Source: Ipomoea triloba | Taxonomy: Eukaryota > Streptophyta > Magnoliopsida > Solanales > Convolvulaceae | Direction: 5' to 3' | DNA: 64,000 bases | Assembly: GCF_003576645.1 (NCBI RefSeq) | Contig: NC_044917.1 | Location: forward strand, 3,386,359-3,450,358 | Part shown: in pieces, positions 22,505 to 34,622 of the stretch | Numbering within the stretch: position 1 is the stretch's first letter | Layout: each line of letters opens with the position of its first letter | Notes under the pieces: generated by a model | The model's input: the letters and a program-made list of their open reading frames with translations, nothing else | Databases searched by the model: none | What the model was told of the DNA's origin: nothing | Made by a program: the position numbers and the translations under genes

Positions 22505-23036
22505 TTGAGATTAATTGTTTAGATTTCGCCAACGATGCATCGCCAACTGTGCAAGTGAAGTGCACAGTTCCACATTTGTCGTGCACAATTACATAGTTGG
22601 CAAAATCTATGTAATTAATCTCAAGAATATAATTTCTTATGATTACGTATGGCTTAATTATGACGGATTGGCTTAAATTCCATAACTGGAAGTAAATGTC
22701 AATAATTTAGCATGATTATGTGTGACTTAACACGGGGTGGCTAAGTGGCTTAGACCATGTCATACGTAATTAGTTGTAACATTTTCTTTTCTTAATCACT
22801 TCTTAGTCAATCGGTTATATTATATTATATCGCCAAATTGCACCGTTAGCTGCCAGATTAGCCGAGTTCACATTGCTCCTTCAATTCACACTTCCATTTC
22901 CGTTTCATTAACCCAATCCTATAAAATACCCCCCAAGTTTAATTAATTAATTACCCAATTAACTTGTTTAATCCAAAGCTGAAATGGGTCTCATAGCGCT
23001 AAGCATGGACAAGAAGCAGAGAGAGAAGAGTTGCGC
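22505..23036 (+). pseudogene. Truncated SAUR duplicate: promoter plus first 18 codons
   Basis: About 480 bases upstream and codons 1-18 (MGLIALSMDKKQREKSCA) are nearly identical to the SAUR gene at 13028. The copy differs by Gly-to-Asp at codon 9 and by small indels near the TATA region. Homology stops abruptly after ttgcgc at 23036, where an hAT-like MITE begins. The frame runs into that element and stops after about 34 codons, before any conserved SAUR residue. With its promoter largely intact it could still be transcribed, but the product would lack the SAUR domain. Confidence 0.9.
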
Positions 23037-23285
23037 GGGTAGAAAAGTATTAGCTGATTGTAAAAAGGTATTTGGTAAATTAACTATTAGTTGATAACTG
23101 TTTAATATAATTTCTTTTCTCAAAAAGTTAATTAAATAGTTGTTTTGAACAATTTTTAAAATTTTAGTATTTTAGAGTTACAAAAAGTTGATTAATCAAA
23201 CATTTATATTGATTTTTTTAACCAAATCAAATAATTAATTGTGGTCCAATAAGTCAAAATTGATTGACTATTTTACCAAACATGG
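23037..23285. mobile_element. hAT-like MITE joined to the SAUR break
   Basis: Contains ttagctgattgtaaaaaggt, aatttcttttctcaaaaagt and the right end gactattttaccaaacatgg, matching the element at 8955-9248. The left terminus is missing, so the junction with the SAUR relic is probably a deletion or rearrangement product. Confidence 0.65.
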
Positions 23286-23490
23286 CTAGTATATAGTTGG
23301 GCTTCATGGTTGGTACTTGGTAGTGTATCCATCTTCTTGTGCATATATTATTCCATCAATTCGGATGGTTTTGCCTATTTTTTTATACAAGCCTAACATG
23401 TTTTCAATTCCATGCCACAAAGGAAATTGTAAATTTATTTCCTCCATCCCAACTTATTTTATAACGTGCATTGCGCGAATAGTCTTATGC
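23286..23490 (-). pseudogene. Relic of a GH5 5' end and promoter
   Basis: On the plus strand, tagttgggcttcatggttgg, tgtatccatcttcttgtgca, ttttttatacaagcctaaca and ccatgccacaaaggaaattg reproduce a GH5 signal-peptide start, leader, TATA region and upstream block. A 4-base duplication (ttgg) disrupts the spacing between the two candidate ATGs, and no downstream exon follows. With the relic at 13927 it shows that each SAUR copy had a GH5 gene beside it that is now lost. Confidence 0.8.
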
Positions 23491-24702
23491 CCGATGTTTA
23501 TTTTTAAATTAGTGTTTCAGAATTTATCAAAAGTATCATTCAATATCATGGTGTATATTAATGCAAGATTATCAAATTTTTCATAAAAAGTATTTTAAGA
23601 ATGTATAACTATGACCTGTGGCATAATTTTTCATAAAATTAACGGGTGCAAAAATTGTTTTAGAGAGAAACACCCTCACGGCGTACAACCCTATTCATTG
23701 GCATGATCCGTGCTTCCCCTTGTTGCCATTCTCGCCATAAATGAATTCTTGATTTAATCTCTAGTCCTTGGCGTGCTTCATTACAATTTTAGTGCCTTTG
23801 CGCAGTGCACCTTTAAAAACATAACATAATCCTCCTTCTCCAAAAAGATAATAATAATAGACATAGTTTCTTATCTATGTTGAATATATACTATAAATTA
23901 TGTGTACCATTTTATCAATGTTCAATGTGTAATTCTAATTAATTGACCAAAGTTCATGTTAAATTGTATATTGTACTTTTTAATACACTATAACATATTC
24001 ATAATATATGTTCAATAATTATGCCAACTCTGATTGAGATAGAGTTCGAACCTAAGAACTTTCTTATGAAAACCAATGAGTAATTAAATTAAGAATAATA
24101 AATAGTTTACAAAATATTACGTCACTAACGTTTACAATTACGGAATGTGGTGATATTTAAGAAAAAAAAAGTAAATGGTATAATAGAGGGTAAAATAAAA
24201 AAAGTAATAAAATAATATTAAAATTAAAATAATATGAACCATTCATTCCAACAAAAAATTAGACCAACATTTTTTAGTTCCTAGACCTTAGATATTATCG
24301 ACGTATCTTGGGACTAAATTCCAACAATATAATTTATATCCTTCAATTTTAAAGGATTACAGCAGGATTGATCCATTTTTACGATTTCTTTTTAATAAAG
24401 TTCAAATTTTCTTACAATTGTTTTGCTAATCACTACTCCGTAATTATCCAATCATTATTCTATGGTAGGTTCAAATCTAAAACCTTCCTTATAAAAATCA
24501 ATAAGTTAAAAATAGAAGGGTATTTAAGAAAAGTAAATAATAAAATAAAGGGTAAAAAATACAAAAATCAAAATAATATGAATCATTTTTAAGAAGTTCC
24601 TGTTAGGAACTGATGACTTTATTGTAGACATAGACATTCATTTCAGCCAATAATTTTGTAGGACCTAATTTTATTGGCTTTTATTATGAGTGCGAAACAG
24701 CA
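23491..24702. other. 3' flank of GH5-B
   Basis: Non-coding and AT-rich. From about 24130 it parallels the GH5-A 3' flank at 14.0 kb. No gene seen. Confidence 0.5.
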
Positions 24703-27700
24703 TTAGATGGAGGAGACGGAGATGGGATCAGAGGCAGTGAGATTGATATAACCATTGTTGATCATCCACTCCAAACTCCAGTGAATCCCGACATGTTTGA
24801 ATGTCCAATACGCCCAACCAAACGTGGCGCGATCAAACACTTCCAGCTGGGCCTTAGCAAACCGCTGATACTCTTCCTTTGTGGCGTTCGGGACCATCCA
24901 CTCAGCCGTCCATTCTCCCACGAAACTCAGAGGCCCGTCCGAGGTGGTCACGGCACTCACCACCTCTTGGCAGTGGGTGTAAACATCACCGTTCATGACG
25001 TCCTCCACAGTCATGTGATTGAAGTTGTAGAGATGGACGTCCAGGACGACCCGCTCGAACTGGGCGGCGAAGGGGAGAAACTCCGTCACGTTATGAGCCC
25101 ACATCCGAGTGGCCATTACCACGTACGCCGTGGATGAGTGCCTCCGAACCGCATCGTACCCGGCTCCGTAGTACGACATCACCGTCTCCGGTGAAACCCA
25201 CAGCGATGGCTCGTTCATCAGCCCTATCGAATATAGACTAGGATTCTTCGCGTACCTACCTAATTCAAAAATGATTTTATGCTTATAAATTGGGATATGA
25301 ATTAGGATAGATGATGGGTTCGGTCTCAGCTAGTAGCGTCTATACTTATACTATCAAAGAGAGCCTAAGCTCGTGGGCTGATCCACAAAAGCTGTATGAA
25401 TCATACTAACAAAAATAATATACGTTTAATATATTAAAAATGTACATTATATTCAGCGGATGTACATTATTTGTGTACTGAATGCACTTTATATTGTATA
25501 ACGTACATTCAGGACACTGAAATGTACTTTTTATTATGATTCACATAACACTATGTGGCCCATGGTCAACACAATAATTTGCCCCCCGCGGTTAGGAGTG
25601 GAAATAGGCCAGGCCACTTATAGGGGCCTATGTCCAGGCCTAATTAAAGCCTAATTAGGCCTAGCTCGTTTAGTAGAAAGGCCATGCTTGATCCAATTTC
25701 AAAAGTCTATTTAACTAAACAGGCCAGGCCTATATATATCAGGCTCGGCCTTCAGGCCTACAGGCTTGGCCTATATATATATAATGAAATATCGCAACTT
25801 AATTATGTGAGTTGATTGTTTATTATTTGTGTTATTATATAAGATAACAAATAATAATACAATTGAACTTAGCTATTTTAATCTTTGTAAATTTTTTACA
25901 GGTATACTTTAAAAGACTTAAAAATGGGGGCCTTAAATAGGATCCAAACCTATCTAAATAGGCTCAAAGCCTATTTATGATCTATTTTGAATCATTTTTA
26001 AAAGCCTATATGTTAAATAGGCTTTTAAAAAGGCTTCAGGCCAGGCTAGGCCAACTGTAGGCTCAGGCTTGAGCCTAAAAAAAACCTACATACAGGCCCA
26101 CACCCAGGCTCAGGTTTTAGATTTTCATAGCAGGCCCAGGTCTAAATTTCTAAAGTTCGGCTCGGCCTAACCTATTTCCACCCCTACCCACGGTGGGGTG
26201 GGTTAGGGCTAAAAAAAAAGATGGCCCGCAAAAAAAGTCCGCTCGCGCAGGTTGCGGGTTGGCCCGCAGGCCCACCCTATTTTTTTATTTTATTTTTAAT
26301 AAAAATATATGTACACATGAATATATATTCATGTGTACGCAATGTAATTTTAAAAAGAAAAAGATAAATTTCCCGCAAAGCTTGTCAACTAGCGTGGGGC
26401 GGGTTAAGGTTATATGAATTGTAATTCGCGAGCTTTACGGGTGGGTCTGCAAAAGGCCGACAGAAATTAGGCACGCGATGTGGCGGACTGATCCGATCCG
26501 CTTTGGCCGTACTAGTCTATAAATGCATGCATGCATGGTACTATACGTACCTAGCAGCCAGAAACTCTATGACTGCAACTGTTGGCTCTATGCTGTCTAA
26601 GCCCCATCCCAGAGTCCCATCTCGGGAGCCGCTGAGCGCAAAACCATTTTGAGATCCCGGTGCAGCGTGCAGTTCTAATAAAACCTTCAGTCCATATTTC
26701 CTATAATAGATCACATCAGCAGATCAGATTATGAAAAAAATCATCAAGGTTTGATTTTTTAAAATTCAAAACATCAAATATGTAATTTTAATTTTCAAGA
26801 TCGAGGCGTTGAATGTATGTATATATGATACGCACGTAGCCCATTTAAAAGCATTGTCTAAAGCCTTCAAGGATCCACCCACGAAGGGCTTTGGAGGGTT
26901 TGGATCATAAGCAATCCACCATCCAATTGGTATTCTCACAGCATTTAGTCCGTTGCTGGAGATGAATTTGAAGTCCTCTTCCACTATGTATGTTTCCCAG
27001 TGTTCCTATATATATATATATAATAATTAATATCAACATTAGATCAACATTAGAGAGTTAAATGAATGCACTTAAACTGGAAAATGATGCACATTAAACT
27101 TGAAATTTATGCACCTAGATACTAGAGTTTATAAGTCATGCACCTTAAGAGTTAAACTGATACACCTTAAATTTTAATTAAACATATGCATTTAAGCTTT
27201 AAACTTAGACACCTAAATCTATAAATTTAGGCACCTTAAACTTTGAACTTATGCAAAATTACCATAATGCCACTGCATTTTTTTAAAAAAACTTCATCAT
27301 TCTATTGCTAAACCAATGAATGAGATTTCATTCTATTTTTTACCCGAGAACTTCGCATTTGACAATATATATATATATTGCACCTTATCTATGACTTTTT
27401 ACAGAGAGATGGAGGGGAGATCAAGTGCAAAGGAAAGTGATTTGCATTTAGGTTTGAATTTTTAAGTTTATGAGTGAATTTTTTGTTTTATTTGGTTTAG
27501 GGTTTACCTTACTACTTAGGGTTAGTTTAACATTTACGATATAAATTAAATTTAAAATTTAGTTGTAACAATGCATATTTAAGTGTTCAAGAAAGTGAAG
27601 TTGATGATAATTATAAAAATGTCATTGTATTTATTTTTAAAATATGATCTTACCCGTCTGATTTTTACAAATGTAAGGCTGAAATTAATTTTTTGTTAAG

Positions 27701-30193
27701 GGTGTATTCTCAACCGGTCATAAGCATGTGCGTGTGTGTATTATAATAATAATAATAATAATAACTTACTAATATACACTATCATTCATATAGATAAATG
27801 TACGTACCCTCATAACTTTTGGTGCCATCACTGGACCGTACCCATTTGTAATTTGATACTCTCCTTGGTATGGACTAAGGGCTGTCATGATGAAAATCGA
27901 GGGATCATCATCATCCCATCTCTCATTCCCTTTAGAATCTGCAGTGACAAGCTCCTCCGTCTTTACCTAAGAAAATATTATTATATTTTCATTAATTGAA
28001 CAATATTAAAAAAAAAACATTTTCATAATTAAAAAAAAAAGCAACAAATCAAAGCCTATAAAAAATAATAATAATAAAAGCAAGGGCTATAATCCTTTAA
28101 GTTTAAAATGTATATTTATTAATTAGAGAAATTTTTATTATAAAAAATATTTTTTTAAAATAAAGAATATATGTTCTTTAAATACATTTTTCAATTTGAA
28201 TAATAAATTAATAATAATAATAATAAATTAATATTTTCACGAAAATTAAAATAAACGAAATCTTAATTTCTTTGTTTTTCTCAAAAAATTGAAAAAACAC
28301 CCAATAAGGATTCCATAAAAAATAAAATGAAACTTTTCTACCAATTTAGAATAACATTAGTTGACTTTATCATATGAGAGCTAGTGAGCTACTCTCCATG
28401 TGAAAAATTTGTGCATAAATTCAAATCAACGATATGCAAGATCTTACGGATTAGAAATCAATTAAAAATGGAGCGATATTATTTTTATAAATATTACAAT
28501 TTTTTTGTACTACGTAATATTTAATTATGAAATGACCATATCCTTTTTTTCTTTTCTTTTTTGCCTTATTTTCAACCGTGATCTACTAACTAGATTGATG
28601 GTTTGAATTTGTTCACAGATTCTCACTTGGACATGGTTCTAATAGGAGTATGACCCTACCTATTAAATATCACTCTAAAAAATTCGAAAATAATAATATA
28701 CTTGGTATGTGAAAGAAAGAAAAAATTACATAATCATTATAAAAAAGTTCACATTACATCCAAAAATCTCATATACACAAAAACCAAAACTATATATAAT
28801 ATTGTTTTAGATAATGTGAGATAATGCTGGAATGTGAAATAGTATTCTTAGAATCAAATGCCCCATTATAGTATTGCGGTCAGTGCAAACGATGATTAGT
28901 CTGAGTATGGTACAAGCTTAAAGGTGTCTCATACCGTTAAAGCTTGTCTAAGCCATCTCATAGTATAAGCAAAAAAAAAGTTATAGTATTGCGCTTCCTT
29001 CAACTTGATTAAGATGGATTGAATATATAATGACTTAATTAGTCGGATTTTTTTTAAAGTAACGTGGGAAATTTACAGCCACCATATTGAGACGCACCGA
29101 ATAAATTCGCCATATATAATAGTACCTAAAAAAAAATATAAGATATGCAAATCACACTAATAAAGACACATGTAAGGAATTCAATTAAAATAATGTTGAC
29201 AAAAGTTAAACTCGTAGTAAACTATATTTGGTCCACTGGGACACCTCTTTTGGGGTCAACTACATTTCTCATCACATGCAGAAAAGAATAAAAGACGATC
29301 AAAAAGCATAAGAAGCTAAGAATAAAAATTAGGTAGGAAAGAAAATATGTTTATAAAATTATATTTGCTGAGGGTATGCATACTCACCTGTAAGAAAAAC
29401 CCATTGGAGGCCTTAATCCTAACACGGTTTGGGTCATCGGAGTTTCTAAGAATCATAAATGTCTCCAATATACACGGTGTGTTTTTGACAGCCACGAGGT
29501 TGACTCCGTCGGTCGTGTCTAATCCTATGAATTGATTGTTGTACACCTTCAAGTTAAAGGTGGTCTCATTGATCCTCCACAACTACAAGAATAATTAGGT
29601 GAATATTACAAACTGATTAATGGATAATCAAAGGGGTTTAACCTTAAAGATGATCAAAACCCCCATTTTTTGGGACATCAATTTCAACTAATATAATATT
29701 TACTTTGAAAGTTTCCGATGACCTAGCCAAAATTTTATTAGCAATCAAGATCGTCCCGCCGCCGTGCTCTGCAGAGAGATACTTCCCGAGCGTAATAGAT
29801 TTAAATTGGACTGTAGTTCCATCCTGTAAAGCAGTTTCAATTCAAGAGTTAGTAATAATTAATTACTTCAAGAAGACAAATTAAATAATCAAACTTTAGT
29901 TACAGATACACTAAATTGTAACAAAGTCAGTAGTACTAAAAAAAAAAGTGATCGTATATAGTAGGAGGAGCTAGCTAGCGAATTCAATGAACCAGGAGAT
30001 CTCTGTTGGGAATGGCGTCAAAGAGAGAAGGCTTCATCCATCCTTCAGTGACTAGCCACCCGCCGAGATTAACAGCGCGAACCCGGAAGCCGTTGGAAGC
30101 CGCCGGAGCGGCGACCGTCGCCTGAGAAATTGAGAGTACGCAACAGACGAGAATGAAAACGTAGTTGGGTTTCATGGTCGGTAGTGTATCCAT
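24703..30193 (-). CDS. GH5-B: GH5 beta-glucosidase with fascin-like domain
   Basis: Exons 29993-30193, 29704-29823, 29388-29582, 27808-27966, 26836-27005, 26551-26700 and 24703-25255 give 515 residues without interruption. The architecture is as in GH5-A: signal peptide, first barrel strand, fascin-like insert (~68-172), rest of the barrel. The acid/base is Glu347 in LMNEP and the nucleophile Glu446 in SFVGEW. The loop HAAPGSQNG is canonical. Exon 5 reads DFKFISSNG and NAVRIPIGWW. The last exon ends with DPISVSSI, three residues shorter than A overall. Intron 6 is about 1.3 kb because it carries an hAT element, and introns 3 and 4 are also expanded. Substitutions relative to A include MRMWAHNVTEF and the ENVMNG-like loop (VEDVMNGDVY) before the nucleophile strand. 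Likely secreted and active; substrate not provable from sequence. Confidence 0.92.
25593..26186. mobile_element. hAT-like non-autonomous element rich in ggcctaa motifs (GH5-B intron 6)
   Basis: Left end taggagtggaaataggcc, right end ggcctaacctatttccaccc followed by cta. The flanks are cccgcggt (25585-25592) and cccacggt (26087-equivalent side, 26187-26194), an 8-base duplication with one mismatch. The interior is built from dozens of aggcct/aggcc words. The homologous GH5-A intron (about 15.73 kb, cacccgttccgcgatgaggc) lacks it. Confidence 0.75.
27050..27260. repeat. gcacctta short-motif repeat (GH5-B intron 4)
   Basis: Variants of atgcaccttaaa recur about every 25-30 bases, in the same style as 6425-6933. 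GH5-A intron 4 lacks this block. Confidence 0.5.
28866..28993 (+). mobile_element. SINE family 2, 3' portion with 13-base target duplication (GH5-B intron 3)
   Basis: ttatagtattgcg occurs at 28866-28878 and 28981-28993 around a 102-base insert ending in a poly(A) run. The insert contains gattagtctgagtatggtac and agcttaaaggtgtctcatac, the 3' half of the SINE at 48.3 kb. GH5-E and GH5-F have a single tatagtattg at this place. Confidence 0.8.
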
Positions 30194-30242
30194 CTTCTTG
30201 TCTGTGCATATATTATTCCATCAATTCTCATAGTTTTGCCTC

Positions 30243-30250
30243 TTTTTATA
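30243..30250 (-). promoter_or_regulatory. TATA box of GH5-B
   Basis: TATAAAAA on the minus strand, 50 bases before the ATG, in the conserved array promoter. Confidence 0.7.
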
Positions 30251-30904
30251 CAAGCCTAACACGTTTTACATGCCACAAAGGAAATTCTAAGGGTGCGTTT
30301 GGTTCGTACGTGGGATCCAGGTATCAAATATTTTGTAATGGTAATGAGTTTTGGTGAAAGTATTTTGCATGTTTGGTAGTAGGGTAGAATGAGAATGATT
30401 ATTAATAGTTGGAGAAGCGACTGAGGAACAAGAGAATGAAACACTTATTTTAATTTATTAAGGACTGAGTTTTGCAATTAAGAGATAATCAAAATCCATA
30501 GTAGTGTTCTCAAAACTTGTCAACTAAACAATAACAACGATTTTAATACTCGTAATCGATTTAGGAAAATATTACGTGTACTATCATTTTTTACTATCAA
30601 TTATTACTCTCACATGTACAATCTTGATTTTAACACTTATATTGGAACTCACATAAAATTAAAAAGTAATTTATTAATGTCCGCTATATCATACAATGAA
30701 ATTTAGAAAGTAAGTTTTGGGATCCATGTAGTAATAAAAACTCATTCATTTATTAGCTTTCATTATATTTGTGCAGGCACGTACGTACACATATTTACTA
30801 AACAAAGGTTGGGTCGTTCCTACAACCTTAAAACCTTTTTTTTTTTTTTTGATAAAAGATGACTTCCCCACTATTACCCCAGTTAATTAATACTACGTAA
30901 CAAC

Positions 30905-31522
30905 CAGTGACGGAGACATTGTGGGGGCAGTGGGCGCAGCTGTCCTCACTCCCCCACCCCACTTCTTTATATATATATGTATGTATATATACATATATAG
31001 TATTAAAGGTTATATAAAACTTATATTTATATTCAAATTGTTAATAGTTTTTTAGTGGTTTAGTTGGTTAAACTCCAAATTTATTTTTAGAAAGCCTATG
31101 TCATACGTTCAAATCTCATTAGCAACACTTATTTTTATTTAATCTCTTTCATTCTTACACAAGATAATTTAAATATTTTTTTTAAACTACCTTTTATGAA
31201 TCATTTATTTAACAAATTAAATGCTTCAACTAAAAGAAAATAAAATTAAAAAGTATTTATGAATATATTGTTATTCAAATTATTTTATCTACTTGATTAT
31301 GTTTCATATTTTGTCATAAATATTTTTACATTTTCACCCACTTAAAGTATATTTTTGGCTCCGACCCTAACTATTATGTAATCTTTCAAAAAACATTCTA
31401 TTGTAATCTATAATGTATTTTGTATTTTAACTTTATTATAGTTGTTTGGTATTTTGTCATTGACCTTTCTAACATAATTTAAATTTCGCCCCCACTCAAC
31501 CAATTTTCTGGCTCTGTCCCTG
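30905..31522. mobile_element. hAT-like non-autonomous element with 8-base target duplication
   Basis: Left end cagtgacggagacattgtgg; right end tttctggctctgtccctg, an imperfect inverse. Flanks gtaacaac (30897-30904) and ataacaac (31523-31530) differ at one base. The interior is AT-rich and non-coding. It also carries a tRNA-like tagtggtttagttggttaaa patch. Confidence 0.65.
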
Positions 31523-32026
31523 ATAACAACTAACAGGGAAGATGAAGATTTAATTTTTAATTTGGACCTACCTGTTGGTGAGAATAGCAAGGACTATTTA
31601 ATTTAAATTGTAATGTCATGATTAATTGCTATTAATATTTTTAATAATCTTCTCCTATAAATACTCCTTAGTTGTGTAGTTATTAGAACAAGTTCAAGAG
31701 ATACAATTTAGAAGCTAAGTCATCTTCTCTATTGAGAATTCTCCCTAAATTATTCTTGATATTCCTTCCTCAGCTCTAATAAGAGGAACTCGTGTTCTAC
31801 CTTATTCTTGTTTTTTTTTTCAGGTTTAATCATTAAGTACTGCTCAACTTTCAAATTGAAATTAGTTTTATCCTCAAAACTCTAGGCTACAAGGCTCCTA
31901 ACCGAGTAAGTATACACGACTCAAATTTGTTAACTTGAAAAATTCATTTTGTGCTGCTTTCTATGCCACAAAGGAACTTAGGCACCGGACGCTACTTTCT
32001 ATGCCACAAAGGAACTTCATCCTAAC

Positions 32027-32205
32027 TTATTTATGAGGTGTCCTGAGCAAGTCCTAATTGTATGAGGCACCGGGTTGGCCCAATTAAGGGACAGAGTGCC
32101 GGCCAGATTAGTTTTTCCATACAAGAAGGGATTTAAACTCTCGACTTCTCTTAAGGAATAAGAGTGCACGGTCACTCACGCCAACCAATCTGGTTTCCAT
32201 CCCAT
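32027..32205 (-). mobile_element. SINE family 2, nearly full-length copy
   Basis: Read on the minus strand it starts ttggcgtgagtgaccgtgca (A-box region), passes a B-box-like gagagtttaaatccc and continues to ggtgcctcatacaattagga. It parallels the copy at 48303-48530. Approximate flanks ctaacttattt and ccatcttattt suggest a target duplication. Confidence 0.55.
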
Positions 32206-33411
32206 CTTATTTGATATATCACACTACATCAAAAACATCATTTAGCGACAATTAGAATCCACCGTTAAATATGTAGATTCATTTATTCATTTGAATAATA
32301 GTACTAGTTATGACGGCCGCTAAATATATCTATTTGTTTATTATTTAAAATAATAATGGGGTTCATTCTAAGTTTTTCTTTATTTATTTCTTTAAAATAT
32401 TAGTGGCTATTAAGTGTTGCTAACCAATTTTTTCATAATTAAATATTTTTTTTGTTGTCTTTAAACTACCGCTAAAAATATATTTATTTTGTAATTATAT
32501 TGTTATATTTTTATAATTACCATTTAGTTATATTTTTCTTAGAAATCTCTATATTCAAAAAGTGTATTGCAATCACAAATAATCTTTAAACACATTTAAT
32601 TTGAAAGAAAATCAATTGTAACTACTACTTGTTAAATAATAAAATTTAACAATATTCAATAATATTTGATCATAGTACGCTATGTATTAATTAAATTTCA
32701 TACCAAACAAAAAATATTTTTATATGAAAATATAAAGTAATATAGGTTACTCAACCTAATATATATTATGTAGAATATTGTCCATTAACATAATGAATAG
32801 AGGATGATGAATATTGCTTTCCACCTCCTTCATGGGCTGCCTACATACATTAAAAAAAAAATTATATAGTTTACAAACCCATTAAAATATAAAATTAGCA
32901 GGAGAGCAATTAATGCTAGAGGGCTAGTGATAGAAGGATAAAATTGAGTTAATATATTCGTTTTATCCTGAAAAACTTAGACTATAATGCTGCTAACACT
33001 TTTGATGAGATAATCAATAAGATTTAAAAAAAAATAAAAATTGTGAGTATCATATGAGTTGATTTTTTTTTTTCACAAATAGAAAATCAATAAGCTATAT
33101 ATTTGAAAGTTAGAGCAAAGAAATAACAAAGTCCGAAGGGACATCATCCTAACATTGGGTGTTATATTGAGATCCAGTAGCTTTAGCAAGCACATGAACA
33201 ACACGGTTCACTAAACGCCTAATACGACAATACTGAAAAATCGTGAGTATCATACGACTTGAATTTATTAATCGGTAACTTTCTTTTTTTGTGCTTGTAT
33301 TTATTATTAATATTTCGTATTGAGAAGCCTGATGCTTTCCATGCCACAAAGGAAATTGTAAATTTCCTCCCTATAATAGCAACTTATTTTATAATACTGT
33401 AGCTATTGGTT

Positions 33412-33458
33412 ACCTTATAGTCAATTTTTTTTTTTTGAAATAACCTTATAGTCAATTT
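33412..33458. repeat. Micro-insertion, minus orientation, 16-base target duplication
   Basis: accttatagtcaattt at 33412-33427 and 33443-33458 flanks a 15-base insert which on the minus strand is tatttc plus 9 A. Sister spacers at 21.54 and 49.80 kb show one unbroken ggttacctagatagttaatt. Confidence 0.75.
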
Positions 33459-33614
33459 ATTAGCTAGCATTTGTACTGTCACATTTATTATTAATATTTC
33501 GTGTAGCTATATGGGAAGCTTGCTGATTGCTTTCCATGCCAACTTATTTTATAATACTGTAGCTATATGGGAAGCCTGCTGCTTACTTTCCATATCGTCT
33601 CGATTGAGTCTCAA

Positions 33615-33672
33615 AACCACCCCCATCCATATGAGAGTGCAACCAGGTACTACCAGACCATAAAGTCTTGAC
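33615..33672 (-). mobile_element. SINE family 1, 5' fragment
   Basis: The minus strand reads gactttatggtctggtagta, then gttgcactctcatatggatg and gggtggttttgagac, matching the 5' half of the copy at 37.4 kb (A box and B box). Confidence 0.5.
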
Positions 33673-34534
33673 CGATGAAGACTTTAATAATTAGTAGATT
33701 AAATTTATTATACTTTCCATAGTACTCAAATTTATTATACTTTACTAAGTAAAGATTGATATGATCCATCAATTTAATTATGTACATCAATGCGCATGGT
33801 AATTATATCCTTTGAATGTTTGTTGCATTCTATTCCTTAATGGAGTCAGATATTATAATATAATTTCTAAAATCTATATCTTCAATGAATGAAATAATGC
33901 AAATGAAATTTATATATATTGTATTCCTTCAAAATTAATTCCGTGACCAAATGTGATGTAAATGTCTAGATATTGTATTGATTTAGAACATTTTGAGACA
34001 TGGAAAAAAATTACAATTTAATTCCACTTTTGATTTTTTGTCCTTAACGAAATTTCACTTTTATCCTTAATCATACAAATAACTAATATTTAATACCCAA
34101 CTATTCTATCTTTGCCACTTTTAATCCTCCGTCATAACTTCCAACAAATATCCAGTTAGAGAGAGTACGATTTAAACTCGTAATATCTTAAAACCCTGCT
34201 CTAATATATGCCTTTTGTAGTTGCATAAACTAAAAGGAAATATTCATCAGAATTTAAACTTTGTTGGCCAAGAAAGTCCACATCTTCATCATTATGGATT
34301 GGTGAGATGAAAATAAATTAGGATTTTCCATTGAGTTTTATACTTACAACTTCAAAACACGTAAATTAGAGCAAAGCTATTAGAAATTACAAATTTGTAT
34401 TTGTCCTTAATAGAGATTTGTCAAAATTGTGGTGAAGGATCAAAAGAGGCAAAGACAAAGTAGCCAAAGAACTAATAATATTAATTATTTTTATTGTCGA
34501 TGATTTGCACAATTTTTTGTTTTACATTATTCTC

Positions 34535-34622
34535 ACCCTATTGAAGCCCAACGAGGCTCGAACCCATAACTTTTCATTTGGGAAAGTCATTTCATACCGC
34601 TTGACCACAAGATCTTTGGCAT
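34535..34622 (-). mobile_element. SINE-like fragment with tRNA-type promoter boxes
   Basis: The minus strand reads gccaaagatcttgtggtcaa, then gcggtatgaaatgac and gggttcgagcctcgttgggc. This is the order A box then B box (ggttcgagcc) typical of tRNA-derived SINEs. No cloverleaf is complete. Confidence 0.5.
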
